The position numbers and the translations under genes are program-made. A model generated the notes under the pieces. It was not told where the DNA came from and did no database searches. It saw only the letters and a list, made by a program, of their open reading frames with translations. Shown here in pieces: positions 1-6,243 of a stretch of 13,685 bases of DNA; position 1 is the stretch's first letter, and each line of letters opens with the position of its first letter. This DNA is from Bacteroidota bacterium (GTDB lineage Bacteria > Bacteroidota > Bacteroidia > Cytophagales > Cyclobacteriaceae): positions 1-13,685 of the forward strand of contig JAHEMS010000043.1 in the NCBI GenBank assembly GCA_024643595.1, read 5' to 3'.

Positions 1-2
1 AT

Positions 3-65
3 CAGTATCCTGAAGACAAAGGGGCTTTTAAAATAATGATTCCTTCATCACTGAAGAAGGGATGA
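3..65 (+). CDS. Possible C-terminal tail of an upstream gene (partial)
   Basis: The frame beginning at base 3 is open from the window edge and encodes about 20 residues ending in PSSLKKG before a TGA at 63-65. Composition looks protein-like, whereas frame 2 stops within four codons and frame 1 stops at 34-36. The gene starts outside the window, and the tail is too short to assign a family. It ends 38 bases before the recX start, compatible with co-transcription. It could also be chance open frame. Confidence 0.3.
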   Translation, partial: QYPEDKGAFKIMIPSSLKKG

Positions 66-103
66 AACTTGATTTCAGGAAACCACATGCTGATATTTGA
101 ATT

Positions 104-604
104 ATGACCAGCTACGAAGATGAGGATTCCAGACAAAAGAAAAGATTTTCACCTTCAGAAGCACGCTCAAAGATTCAACGCTATTGTGCCTATCAGGAAC
201 GTTCGCATAAAGAAGTAAAGACCAAACTTTACGATTATGGGCTTTATGGAAACCAGGTCGATGAAATAATATCCCAACTTATTACTGATGGATTTCTCAA
301 TGAAGAGCGTTTCGCAAAAGCTTTTGCCGGAGGAAAATTCAGGATAAAGAAATGGGGAAAAATTAAAATCAAAAATGAACTCGAATATTTAGGTCTTACT
401 AAAAATTGTATTCATCGAGGACTGCTTGAAATTGAATCTGCCGATTATGCTAAAACGCTGAAGTCACTTATCAAAAAAAAAATAACCGAAATTCAGGAAG
501 TAAATCTTTATAAAAAGCGCAATAAGGTCGCCCGGTTTGCGATTAGCAAAGGTTATGAATCAGAAATGGTTTGGGAATTTGTTCGTGAAATTATGGGTGA
601 CTAG
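104..604 (+). CDS. recX: RecX family regulatory protein
   Basis: This is a 166-residue protein with the size and helical make-up of RecX, the small protein that binds RecA filaments and modulates recombinase activity and the SOS response in the cytoplasm. The N-terminal helices hold the typical series: a KIQRYCAYQERSHKEVKTKL segment (residues 23-42), then a VDEIISQLITDGFLNEERFA segment (about 52-71), then a basic KWGKIKIKNEL stretch in which the usual RecX repeat 'G..(R/K)I..EL' is visible. The later part carries the second and third helical repeats and ends in WEFVREIMG. The ATG at 104 has no Shine-Dalgarno sequence, which is normal for Bacteroidota. recA is not in the window, so RecX is separated from its partner here. 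Family assignment is firm; its effect on RecA (inhibitor or modulator) is known from other species only. Confidence 0.88.
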   Translation: MTSYEDEDSRQKKRFSPSEARSKIQRYCAYQERSHKEVKTKLYDYGLYGNQVDEIISQLITDGFLNEERFAKAFAGGKFRIKKWGKIKIKNELEYLGLTKNCIHRGLLEIESADYAKTLKSLIKKKITEIQEVNLYKKRNKVARFAISKGYESEMVWEFVREIMGD

Positions 605-681
605 GCGACAGCATGAAATCGAAATTGTCTTTCATCACGTTATATGCCTTAGGATCCTTATTAATCTTAATAAAAAAACAG

Positions 682-1137
682 ATGAAATTAACGGCTCTGA
701 CTCTGATTCTACTAATGAGCACAATGGTTTGGGCGCAAAACGATGAGATCTACCTTAAGAACTATAATCTTAAAAAACAAATTGCTCTTGAGGGTTACGA
801 TCCTGTAAGTTATTTCAATGGCAGCCCATTGGAAGGAAAATCAGAATTAAAACTAACTTTCAGGGGAGCTATTTATTTCTTTGTTAATCCCCAGAACCTT
901 TCAACGTTTAAAATAAACCCTGAAAAATTTGAGCCAGCTTATGGCGGCTGGTGTGCCTACGCTATGGGTGAAACCGGGGAGAAAGTGAAAATAGATCCAA
1001 AAACTTTCAAGATTGTAAATGGGAAGCTTTATCTATTCTATAACTTTTGGGGGAACAATACGCTTACTGATTGGAACAAGGATGAGAATACATTAAAAAT
1101 AAAAGCGGAGCAGAATTGGAAGAAATTTCTTCAATAA
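682..1137 (+). CDS. Exported YHS domain-containing protein
   Basis: From the ATG at 682 the protein is 151 residues, with a clear signal peptide (hydrophobic run ending in MVWAQ, predicted cleavage near residue 19) and one YHS domain. Visible domain features are ALEGYDPVSYF (35-45), the aromatic strand RGAIYFFVNPQN, the NPEKFEP segment and YGGWCAYAMG with Cys91. YHS domains are small and often metal-associated; this exported single-domain type is common in Bacteroidota and its substrate or metal is not established. An upstream in-frame ATG at 613, 8 bases after recX, would add a second hydrophobic stretch (ending LLILIKKQ). I prefer 682 because it gives a standard signal peptide. It follows recX closely and may be read from the same transcript. 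Confidence 0.8.
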   Translation: MKLTALTLILLMSTMVWAQNDEIYLKNYNLKKQIALEGYDPVSYFNGSPLEGKSELKLTFRGAIYFFVNPQNLSTFKINPEKFEPAYGGWCAYAMGETGEKVKIDPKTFKIVNGKLYLFYNFWGNNTLTDWNKDENTLKIKAEQNWKKFLQ

Positions 1138-1180
1138 TCGTCAAACTTTAATTCTCATCTATAAAAAACACTATTTCAAT

Positions 1181-1188
1181 TATCTTTG
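1181..1188 (+). promoter_or_regulatory. Bacteroidota-type -7 element before the DinB-like gene
   Basis: TATCTTTG is an exact match to the Bacteroidota TAnnTTTG element and lies 22 bases before the ATG at 1211. No clear TTTG -33 element is present at the usual 19-base distance, so only the -7 half is supported. Confidence 0.6.
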
Positions 1189-1210
1189 CGGCACTTAAAA
1201 ATTAAATAAA

Positions 1211-1726
1211 ATGATGCAGCTTATCCAAGCAGCTAATAATATACTCCTCCAATTGGCAGGTGTAGTAGAACAAATACAAGAAGCTGATTTTTGCAAACCT
1301 TCTCCTGCCTTAAATGCTACGATTGGTCAACACCTGAGGCATACGCTCGAGTTTTTTATAATCCTTAAGCAAGGATATGAACAAGGTATTGTCAACTATG
1401 ATAAGCGTGTTCACAATAAAGTTATGGAACTTGATAAGACAGTCGCCTTAAGTACTATTCATCAGATTCAAGAATTCATAATCATTAATCAGGATGATAA
1501 ATCTTTACTATTAGAAGCAGGATACTTACCGGATAGTGAAGATGGTGTGATTATTAAAAGCAATTACCACCGCGAATTAGTTTATAATATTGAACATGCT
1601 GTGCATCATATGGCCATCATGAAAATAGGAATCAAGGAAGTGGCCGATTACGTTGTCATGCCTCCTGATTTTGGAATTGCTGTTTCCACATTACGTTACA
1701 AAGAATCCGTTTTGTCAGTGCGGTAA
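1211..1726 (+). CDS. DinB-fold (DinB/YfiT-like) protein
   Basis: A 171-residue soluble, all-helical protein of the DinB/YfiT four-helix-bundle superfamily, whose members usually bind a divalent metal through three histidines and include thiol-dependent transferases and hydrolases. The expected histidine clusters are visible: GQHLRHTLEF (His41 and His44) in the second helix, and the later IEHAVHHMAIMKIG segment (His129, His132, His133). The motif ending HAVHHMA is very characteristic. It is unrelated to the E. coli DNA polymerase IV also called DinB. Translation may start at 1211 or at the adjacent ATG at 1214; both follow an A-rich leader and an exact TAnnTTTG element. The promoter of the following gene overlaps its 3' end. 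The substrate cannot be told from sequence. Confidence 0.78.
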   Translation: MMQLIQAANNILLQLAGVVEQIQEADFCKPSPALNATIGQHLRHTLEFFIILKQGYEQGIVNYDKRVHNKVMELDKTVALSTIHQIQEFIIINQDDKSLLLEAGYLPDSEDGVIIKSNYHRELVYNIEHAVHHMAIMKIGIKEVADYVVMPPDFGIAVSTLRYKESVLSVR

Positions 1727-1739
1727 TTCTGTATTTTTG
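1711..1739 (+). promoter_or_regulatory. Promoter for the ATP-grasp/LysE pair, overlapping the end of the DinB-like gene
   Basis: TTTG (1711-1714) and an exact TATTTTTG (1732-1739) match the Bacteroidota -33 and -7 elements. The spacer is 17 bases, slightly short of the usual 19. A start site just downstream leaves room only for the GTG at 1758 or a later start, so this element argues against the longer frame that opens at 1653 inside the DinB-like gene. Confidence 0.6.
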
Positions 1740-1757
1740 CGCCATTCTTTAGTTGTT

Positions 1758-2798
1758 GTGCATAAATTATTCAGAAGCAATTTTATAATAAAACTTACCT
1801 CGTGGGAATTCTGGCCCTTCGGGATTATCCAGCTACCGATAATCCTGATGTGGATCTGGTATGCTATCCGCGAGCGTTCACTTTTTTATTTTTCTGCCTC
1901 TAACCCGGTAATCCTGACAGGGGGTATGATGGGTGAATCCAAATTTGAAGTCTTACAGCTTATACCCGATTCGTTAAAACCTAAAACGCTGCTCATTAAA
2001 TTACCTGCCTCAGTAACCGATGTTACCGAAAGCATCAACAATGCCGGCTTAACTTTACCTTTAATTTTCAAACCTGATCTTGGTGAGCGTGGTTGGAAAG
2101 TGAAACAAATAAGAAATGATAAGGATATTGAACTATATCTTAATGAAATTAAAATTGATTTTATTGTGCAGGAGCTGATTGATCTGCCTCACGAATTTGG
2201 TGTATATTATGTTCGCTTTCCTTCGCAGCAAAACGGTTTTGTGAATAGCATTACGGGAAAAGAATTTCTTTCCGTTACCGGGAATGGCGAGAAAACACTG
2301 CAGGAATTAATACTTGAAAAAGATAGGGCCAAAATTCAATGGAACGCCCTTAGTCAACTATATGCGGAGCAGTTATCTCAAATTATTCCATCTGGGACCA
2401 AGTTAGAACTCGTCTCCATCGGCAATCATTGTCTTGGCACCACCTTTTTAAATTACAATCACCTGATTACGGATAAACTCAATTCATCCTTTGATGCCAT
2501 CAGCAAAAATATTGATGGCTTTTTCTTTGGCCGCTATGATTTACGCTGCGCGTCTATCTCGGATTTGGAAAACGGAAAAATAAAAATTATGGAACTCAAT
2601 GGATGTGGAGCAGAGCCATCTCATATTTATCATCCGGGCACTTCATTACTCACCGCAATCAGCGTATTGATTACACATTGGCGAAATCTTTATCGTGTAA
2701 GCAAAGAAAATCATGATCGGGGAGTCCCTTACCTTTCCTTTCCAGAAGCCAAACAGATTTATAAACGAGTTAAAAAATATTTGGCCCCCGGTGTATGA
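1758..2798 (+). CDS. ATP-grasp domain protein (D-alanine ligase-like)
   Basis: Taking the GTG at 1758 as start gives 346 residues. A hydrophobic segment lies near the N terminus (about residues 18-37, FWPFGIIQLPIILMWIWYAI), followed by FSASNP and GGMMGESKF motifs, then an ATP-grasp fold. Recognisable ATP-grasp elements are Lys105 in FKPDLGERGWKV with its glycine-rich loop, the FIVQELIDLPHEFGVYYVRF strand pair, the TGNGEKTLQEL turn, and MELNGCGAEPSHIYHP, where Glu279 and Asn281 sit at the usual metal-ligand positions. ATP-grasp enzymes join a carboxylate to an amine or thiol using ATP through an acyl phosphate. The substrate is unknown; D-Ala-D-Ala ligase itself is unlikely because the N-terminal half is different. 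The stop overlaps the LysE start by four bases (ATGA), implying coupled translation. The frame remains open back to 1653, but that start lies within the preceding gene. Confidence 0.75.
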   Translation: MHKLFRSNFIIKLTSWEFWPFGIIQLPIILMWIWYAIRERSLFYFSASNPVILTGGMMGESKFEVLQLIPDSLKPKTLLIKLPASVTDVTESINNAGLTLPLIFKPDLGERGWKVKQIRNDKDIELYLNEIKIDFIVQELIDLPHEFGVYYVRFPSQQNGFVNSITGKEFLSVTGNGEKTLQELILEKDRAKIQWNALSQLYAEQLSQIIPSGTKLELVSIGNHCLGTTFLNYNHLITDKLNSSFDAISKNIDGFFFGRYDLRCASISDLENGKIKIMELNGCGAEPSHIYHPGTSLLTAISVLITHWRNLYRVSKENHDRGVPYLSFPEAKQIYKRVKKYLAPGV

Positions 2799-3403
2799 TC
2801 ATTCAGGTATTTCTTATTGGCGCTATCATCAGTTTCATCGGATCAATTCCTCCAGGAACACTCAATCTGGCTGTGCTGCAACTGGGAATGGAACTTAAAA
2901 TTAAAGCTGCTTTACGTTTTGCGCTAGCCGTTTCCATCATTGAATATCCATATGCATGGATCGCTGTTGTATTTGAAGACTGGATCACCGCATCGCCAGT
3001 TATCATCGATAACTTTCAACTGATTACGGCCATCGTGATGATTGTCATTGGCGCATTCTCTATTTGGTCAGCACGCAAGCCCAGTGATTTTTCAATTAAG
3101 TTTAATGAAAGTGGATTTCGGAGGGGCCTTATCCTTAGCATTCTTAACCCAATGGCCATACCTTTCTGGATTGCCTATACTGCCTTTCTTAAATCACAAG
3201 GATGGATCGATTTAACAACTCAATGGCGGGTTCATAGCTATGTGTTGGGAACTTCCGTAGGCGTGATGGTTCTGCTTACTCTTTTTGCATTTCTGGCAAA
3301 ACGGCTGTCATCGTATGTTAAGGATAACCGGGTTGTGAAACTCATTCCAGGTATTACATTACTTGTACTTGGAACTTACGCGTTTATAAAATATCTCCTT
3401 TAA
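2795..3403 (+). CDS. LysE/RhtB family transporter
   Basis: A 202-residue integral inner-membrane protein with about six hydrophobic helices (roughly 1-22, 38-60, 67-90, 109-132, 147-168, 180-202). The family signatures are present: GSIPPGTLNLAVLQLG near residues 16-31, a variant of the PGP motif, and LSILNPMAIPFWIAYTAFL in the fourth helix, matching the L..LNPK..LFW motif of LysE/RhtB exporters. Members export amino acids or small amine-containing metabolites by proton exchange. The ATGA overlap with the ATP-grasp gene suggests that its cargo is linked to that enzyme's product, which is inference. The family is clear; the cargo is not. Confidence 0.85.
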   Translation: MIIQVFLIGAIISFIGSIPPGTLNLAVLQLGMELKIKAALRFALAVSIIEYPYAWIAVVFEDWITASPVIIDNFQLITAIVMIVIGAFSIWSARKPSDFSIKFNESGFRRGLILSILNPMAIPFWIAYTAFLKSQGWIDLTTQWRVHSYVLGTSVGVMVLLTLFAFLAKRLSSYVKDNRVVKLIPGITLLVLGTYAFIKYLL

Positions 3404-3422
3404 GTGACGTTATATCTGAGCA

Positions 3423-3580
3423 TTATTCCTTAACAAACTCAATACTCCATTTGGTAATCCACACACTGGAGAATGGATAACTCATATCATCTGCCAGGAT
3501 GAAGAGGATGTTCTGTGGTTGTGCACAAAGTGAATTGTATGCGAAGCGAAATATAAGAGAAGCGAGAATTTGACTTTCAT
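3423..3580 (-). pseudogene. Sulfatase N-terminal remnant (frameshifted and truncated)
   Basis: On the minus strand one frame reads CAQPQNILFILADDMSYPF (bases 3525-3469), the unmistakable opening of a secreted sulfatase (alkaline-phosphatase superfamily), where the two Asp after ILA bind the metal. That frame has no ATG. The matching signal peptide start, MKVKFSLLLYFAS, begins at the ATG at 3580-3578 but in a different frame, so a frameshift lies near 3540. After about ten further codons the similarity ends and a stop is reached at 3425-3423, so the roughly 450-residue catalytic remainder, including the Cys/Ser-x-Pro-x-Arg site, is missing. The last residues (WITKWSIEFVKE) may be the old C-terminal tail after an internal deletion, or unrelated sequence. 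It lies between the convergent LysE and tag genes. Confidence 0.6.
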
Positions 3581-3626
3581 TGCGAAAATAATTGGGTAAA
3601 TACCTGGGCGAATTCAAGTCGACCGA

Positions 3627-4193
3627 TTATACTTTATTATACCTCCAGCAATCCACCAGGTGATCATTCACCAAACCACACGCTTGCATATGTGCATAAA
3701 TCACCGTAGACCCAACAAACTTAAATCCTCTTTTGATCAGATCTTTACTTAATGCGTCAGATTCTTTTGTCGTGGCAGGAACCTGCTTCAGGGTTTTCCA
3801 TTTGTTGATGATCGGTGTATGATTAACAAATCCCCAGATGTACTTGTCAAAACTTCCAATCTCGTTTTGGACTTCAAGAAATCGCCTGGCATTATTAACT
3901 GCTGCATTTACTTTTAATTTATTTCGGATAATGCCCGGGTCTTGTAAAATTTTTTCTACTCGTTTTTCTGTAAACCTGGATACTTTGAGAGGATCAAAAT
4001 CAGCAAAGTTGCGACGATAACCTTCTCGTTTGTTTAATATGGTTGACCAGCTTAAACCAGCCTGAGCTCCTTCCAGAATTAGAAACTCAAAATGCACCCG
4101 ATCGTTATGGACCGGAGTGCCCCACTCTTCATCATGGTATTGGATATATTTTTCAAACTTTAAGCACCAGGGGCAACGAAATACTTCTGACAT
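3627..4193 (-). CDS. tag: DNA-3-methyladenine glycosylase I
   Basis: A 188-residue enzyme of the Tag family, which removes 3-methyladenine from alkylated DNA as the first step of base-excision repair. The zinc site of E. coli Tag (Cys4, His17, His175, Cys179) is conserved here as Cys7 (RCPWC), His20 (YHDEEWG), His178 and Cys182 (LVNDHLVDCW). The essential Glu38 of E. coli corresponds to Glu41 in FLILEGAQAGLSW. The C-terminal MQACGLVNDH motif is nearly identical to the family consensus, and the length matches. The gene follows the GNAT gene on the same strand after a 60-base gap with no visible promoter, so the two are probably co-transcribed. No feature suggests loss of function. Confidence 0.95.
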   Translation of the reverse strand: MSEVFRCPWCLKFEKYIQYHDEEWGTPVHNDRVHFEFLILEGAQAGLSWSTILNKREGYRRNFADFDPLKVSRFTEKRVEKILQDPGIIRNKLKVNAAVNNARRFLEVQNEIGSFDKYIWGFVNHTPIINKWKTLKQVPATTKESDALSKDLIKRGFKFVGSTVIYAHMQACGLVNDHLVDCWRYNKV

Positions 4194-4253
4194 GGTTAAT
4201 AAGTTTATCCTAAGCTACTGGGTTCCGATAAAGTCGTTAATATCTATTTAGCA

Positions 4254-4706
4254 TTAATCGGCCATCCACTCAAACACCTGGTAATGCTCCCCATTCATAC
4301 CCAGTTTCTGATATACTTCTTGTGCGGCTTTATTGGATTGATCAACATACAGACGAATGCCACGGTACTCGGATTGCGGCGTTACTAAACTTTTGATGTG
4401 TTCATACATTTTCTTAAACACTCTTTTTCCGCGATAGGCTGGTTTGACGTACACCGATTGTATCCACAGTACGTTCCCACAACGCCATTCACTCCATTCA
4501 AAGGTTGTCATCAGACATCCGATCACTTCTTCATTTTGTTCTGCGACATAATATTTCCCTTTAGCCGGATCTTCAAACAACCGTTTTAAACCCATTGCCA
4601 AAACATCCGGATCTAATGTTACGTTTTCAGTTTCCATCGCCATCTTCTGTTGAAATCCAATGATGTCTCCAGCATCTTTTTCGGCAGCTGTCCTAATTAT
4701 AACCAT
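4254..4706 (-). CDS. GNAT family N-acetyltransferase
   Basis: A 150-residue single-domain GNAT protein that would transfer an acetyl group from acetyl-CoA to an unknown amine in the cytoplasm. The core is visible: an N-terminal IRTAAEKDAGDI start, the strand EEVIGCLMTTFEW, motif A at about residues 83-104 (QSVYVKPAYRGKRVFKKMYE) and motif B at about 119-137 (LYVDQSNKAAQEVYQKLGM). In motif A the usual third glycine of the pyrophosphate loop is Val (RGKRVF), a tolerated variation. It is the promoter-proximal gene of a likely two-gene transcript with tag. Substrate cannot be inferred from this. Confidence 0.88.
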   Translation of the reverse strand: MVIIRTAAEKDAGDIIGFQQKMAMETENVTLDPDVLAMGLKRLFEDPAKGKYYVAEQNEEVIGCLMTTFEWSEWRCGNVLWIQSVYVKPAYRGKRVFKKMYEHIKSLVTPQSEYRGIRLYVDQSNKAAQEVYQKLGMNGEHYQVFEWMAD

Positions 4707-4751
4707 TAAAATTGCTTATTAATTGTGCTTTGTTTAACGATTTGTTTCAAT

Positions 4752-4782
4752 CAAATATATACCCATAAACATAAAACTCAAA
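4752..4782 (-). promoter_or_regulatory. Textbook Bacteroidota promoter for GNAT-tag
   Basis: Read on the minus strand, TTTG (4782-4779), 19 bases, then TATATTTG (4759-4752) matches the Bacteroidota sigma-A consensus exactly in both elements and spacing. The -7 element lies 45 bases upstream of the GNAT ATG, leaving an A+T-rich leader of roughly 40 bases. Confidence 0.75.
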
Positions 4783-4892
4783 CCGGGTATTAATTTAACA
4801 TCATCGTTTTTCACGACAAAAACAGTTGGCTTCCCGCCATCATTTCCAGTCAGTAATTGGGTTATATTTACAGATATTCGCCGGATGGCCAA

Positions 4893-4922
4893 TTGTTCTT
4901 TGCCGGTACAAAAGTTGCTTTG
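4893..4922 (+). promoter_or_regulatory. Candidate promoter for the NarL-type response regulator
   Basis: TTG (4893-4895), 19 bases, then TTGCTTTG (4915-4922), one mismatch from TAnnTTTG. It ends 29 bases before the ATG at 4952. It is divergent from the GNAT promoter within the 245-base region 4707-4951; apart from these two promoters I see nothing else there. Confidence 0.45.
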
Positions 4923-4951
4923 AATTAAAAATTTTGATTCAATTTTATCTC

Positions 4952-5611
4952 ATGGAGTCCTCGAAAATTGATATATGTGTAGTTGATGATCATCATATTT
5001 TTCGCAAAGCAGTGTGCCAGTTGCTGAAGACTTTCCCACGTATTGGAGAGGTGACCGATGCTGATAATGGCATGAAGTGCCTGGAGTCGGTATCTAAAAA
5101 ACAACCCAATGTTGTCCTATTGGATCTGGAGATGCCCGTCATGAGCGGCGTGGAATGTGCCGAACAACTCATTCTTAAATATCCTGAGCTGAAAATCATA
5201 GTTCTGACGATGCATGATAATGAGAAATCCATTCTTCATATGATCGAGATCGGTGTGAACTCCTTCCTTCTTAAAAACAGCGATCCTGCTGAACTCGAGC
5301 GCGCAATCTATGCCGTTATCGATCGCGACTTTTATCACAATGACTTGCTAGTATCAGTATTACGCAAAAGTATGCGCAACCAACTCAAAGCCAAACGGCC
5401 TGATTTCTCTGCTGCTACTGTACTTACCAAGCGAGAGCAAGAAATTCTACGATTGATTTGTGAGGATAAGTCGACTAAAGAAATAGCCTCATTGCTCGGA
5501 ATTAATGAAAAGACAGTCCATTCACATAAGTTGAATGTCCAAAATAAACTTGAGGTAAAAACTACTGTTGGGCTGGTTCGTGCTGCTTATGAAATGGGTA
5601 TTATCCGTTAA
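4952..5611 (+). CDS. NarL/FixJ-type response regulator (receiver + LuxR HTH)
   Basis: From the ATG at 4952 the protein is 219 residues: an intact receiver domain (about 5-125) and a LuxR-type helix-turn-helix (about 156-219). Receiver residues are all present: acidic pair Asp12/Asp13 (VVDDHH), phosphoacceptor Asp58 (LLDLEMP), switch Thr86 (VLTMHD) and Lys108 (FLLKN). The DNA-binding part has TKREQEILRLI and KEIASLLGINEKTVHSHK, the dimerisation and recognition helices typical of NarL. It is therefore a phosphorylation-controlled transcription factor, but no histidine kinase is in the window, so it is an orphan here. An in-frame ATG at 4826 would add 42 residues with no domain and is disfavoured. 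The palindromic sites at 5689-5729, just downstream, are candidate targets. Confidence 0.9.
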   Translation: MESSKIDICVVDDHHIFRKAVCQLLKTFPRIGEVTDADNGMKCLESVSKKQPNVVLLDLEMPVMSGVECAEQLILKYPELKIIVLTMHDNEKSILHMIEIGVNSFLLKNSDPAELERAIYAVIDRDFYHNDLLVSVLRKSMRNQLKAKRPDFSAATVLTKREQEILRLICEDKSTKEIASLLGINEKTVHSHKLNVQNKLEVKTTVGLVRAAYEMGIIR

Positions 5612-5688
5612 ACTGATACTCAATTGAGGTGTGTACTTTTCCTGAAAATCCCAAAATCGAATAAATCCATCTGTCCATTTTTCTGATT

Positions 5689-5729
5689 TTTCTAAGAATT
5701 TATACCATTCTTTCTAAGAATATTCTTAG
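5689..5729. promoter_or_regulatory. Candidate operator: repeated half-site plus perfect palindrome
   Basis: TTTCTAAGAAT occurs twice, at 5689-5699 and 5711-5721, exactly 22 bases apart, which is about two turns of DNA. The second copy is completed by an inverted half to form the perfect 16-base palindrome CTAAGAATATTCTTAG (5714-5729). A weaker partial copy, TTTCTGAT, precedes them at 5680-5687. The palindrome is too A+T-rich to be a terminator. It lies in the 279-base gap (5612-5890) between the response regulator and the pseudo-receiver gene, a natural place for a regulator-binding site. Which protein binds is unknown. Confidence 0.45.
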
Positions 5730-5890
5730 GGTGAATATTGAAATCGCTTAAAAACACCCCTTTCCAGTAAAATAATTACACCAAAAGTTGAGATGTCATT
5801 TTGGAGACAAATCCGACCAAAATGATAGTCAACTTAGTTAGCGAACTTCAAAACAACAGTAATCAATCATTAGGGTTTATTGTTCGGTTT

Positions 5891-6238
5891 ATGAAGGTTC
5901 TGGTAGTTCACCGGCAGGCATCAATTGCTGATTATATCAAAGACCAATTGCCTCAATGCATTGTCACTTGTGTGACTTGTGGTTGGGTTGGGCTTTCGGA
6001 AGCGCGCACCAAGCGCTACGATTTGGTGATTAGTAGTTATGACTTGCCGGTGGTTACCGGTTTTGAAATGGTTCGTTCGTTACGATTATTTTCAATTAAT
6101 AAGCAAGTTCCGGTAATCATACTTTCAGAAGGAAATGAGCCCATCAGTTATGCTATGCTTGCCTACCGCCTCAATACCTCTATACTAACAATGACGGAAG
6201 TGCAGAAAATGAAGTACACCGAACTTTGGCTTAACTGA
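5891..6238 (+). CDS. Receiver-like protein lacking phosphorylation residues
   Basis: From the ATG at 5891 this is a 115-residue stand-alone protein with the pattern of a response-regulator receiver: strand MKVLVVHR, strand-loop YDLVISSYDLPVVTGFEM and strand VPVIILSEGN. The catalytic positions have changed: the acidic pair is His7-Arg8, the phosphoacceptor position is Ser49, and the Lys expected in the last loop is replaced (SILTMTE). Only Ser79, at the Thr/Ser switch position, remains. It should thus be unable to accept phosphate in the usual way and may act as a binding module. The frame stays open upstream to an ATG at 5822 and a TTG at 5801; I prefer 5891 because the domain begins there, but 5822 is preceded by a more A-rich sequence. 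The stop is 5 bases before the next start, so the two are almost certainly co-transcribed. Confidence 0.6.
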   Translation: MKVLVVHRQASIADYIKDQLPQCIVTCVTCGWVGLSEARTKRYDLVISSYDLPVVTGFEMVRSLRLFSINKQVPVIILSEGNEPISYAMLAYRLNTSILTMTEVQKMKYTELWLN

Positions 6239-6243
6239 AAAAT

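Noticed and set aside
92..99. GATATTTG just before recX, resembling a -7 element
   Set aside because: It has a mismatch at the first base and would place the transcript start at or after the recX ATG.
1758..2798. Assignment of the ATP-grasp protein as true D-alanine--D-alanine ligase (ddl)
   Set aside because: Only the ATP-grasp part matches; the N-terminal half has a hydrophobic segment and motifs not found in Ddl, and no cell-wall genes are nearby.
5619..5628. Ten-base palindrome CTCAATTGAG right after the response regulator stop
   Set aside because: Too short to distinguish from chance and no repeat of it was seen elsewhere.
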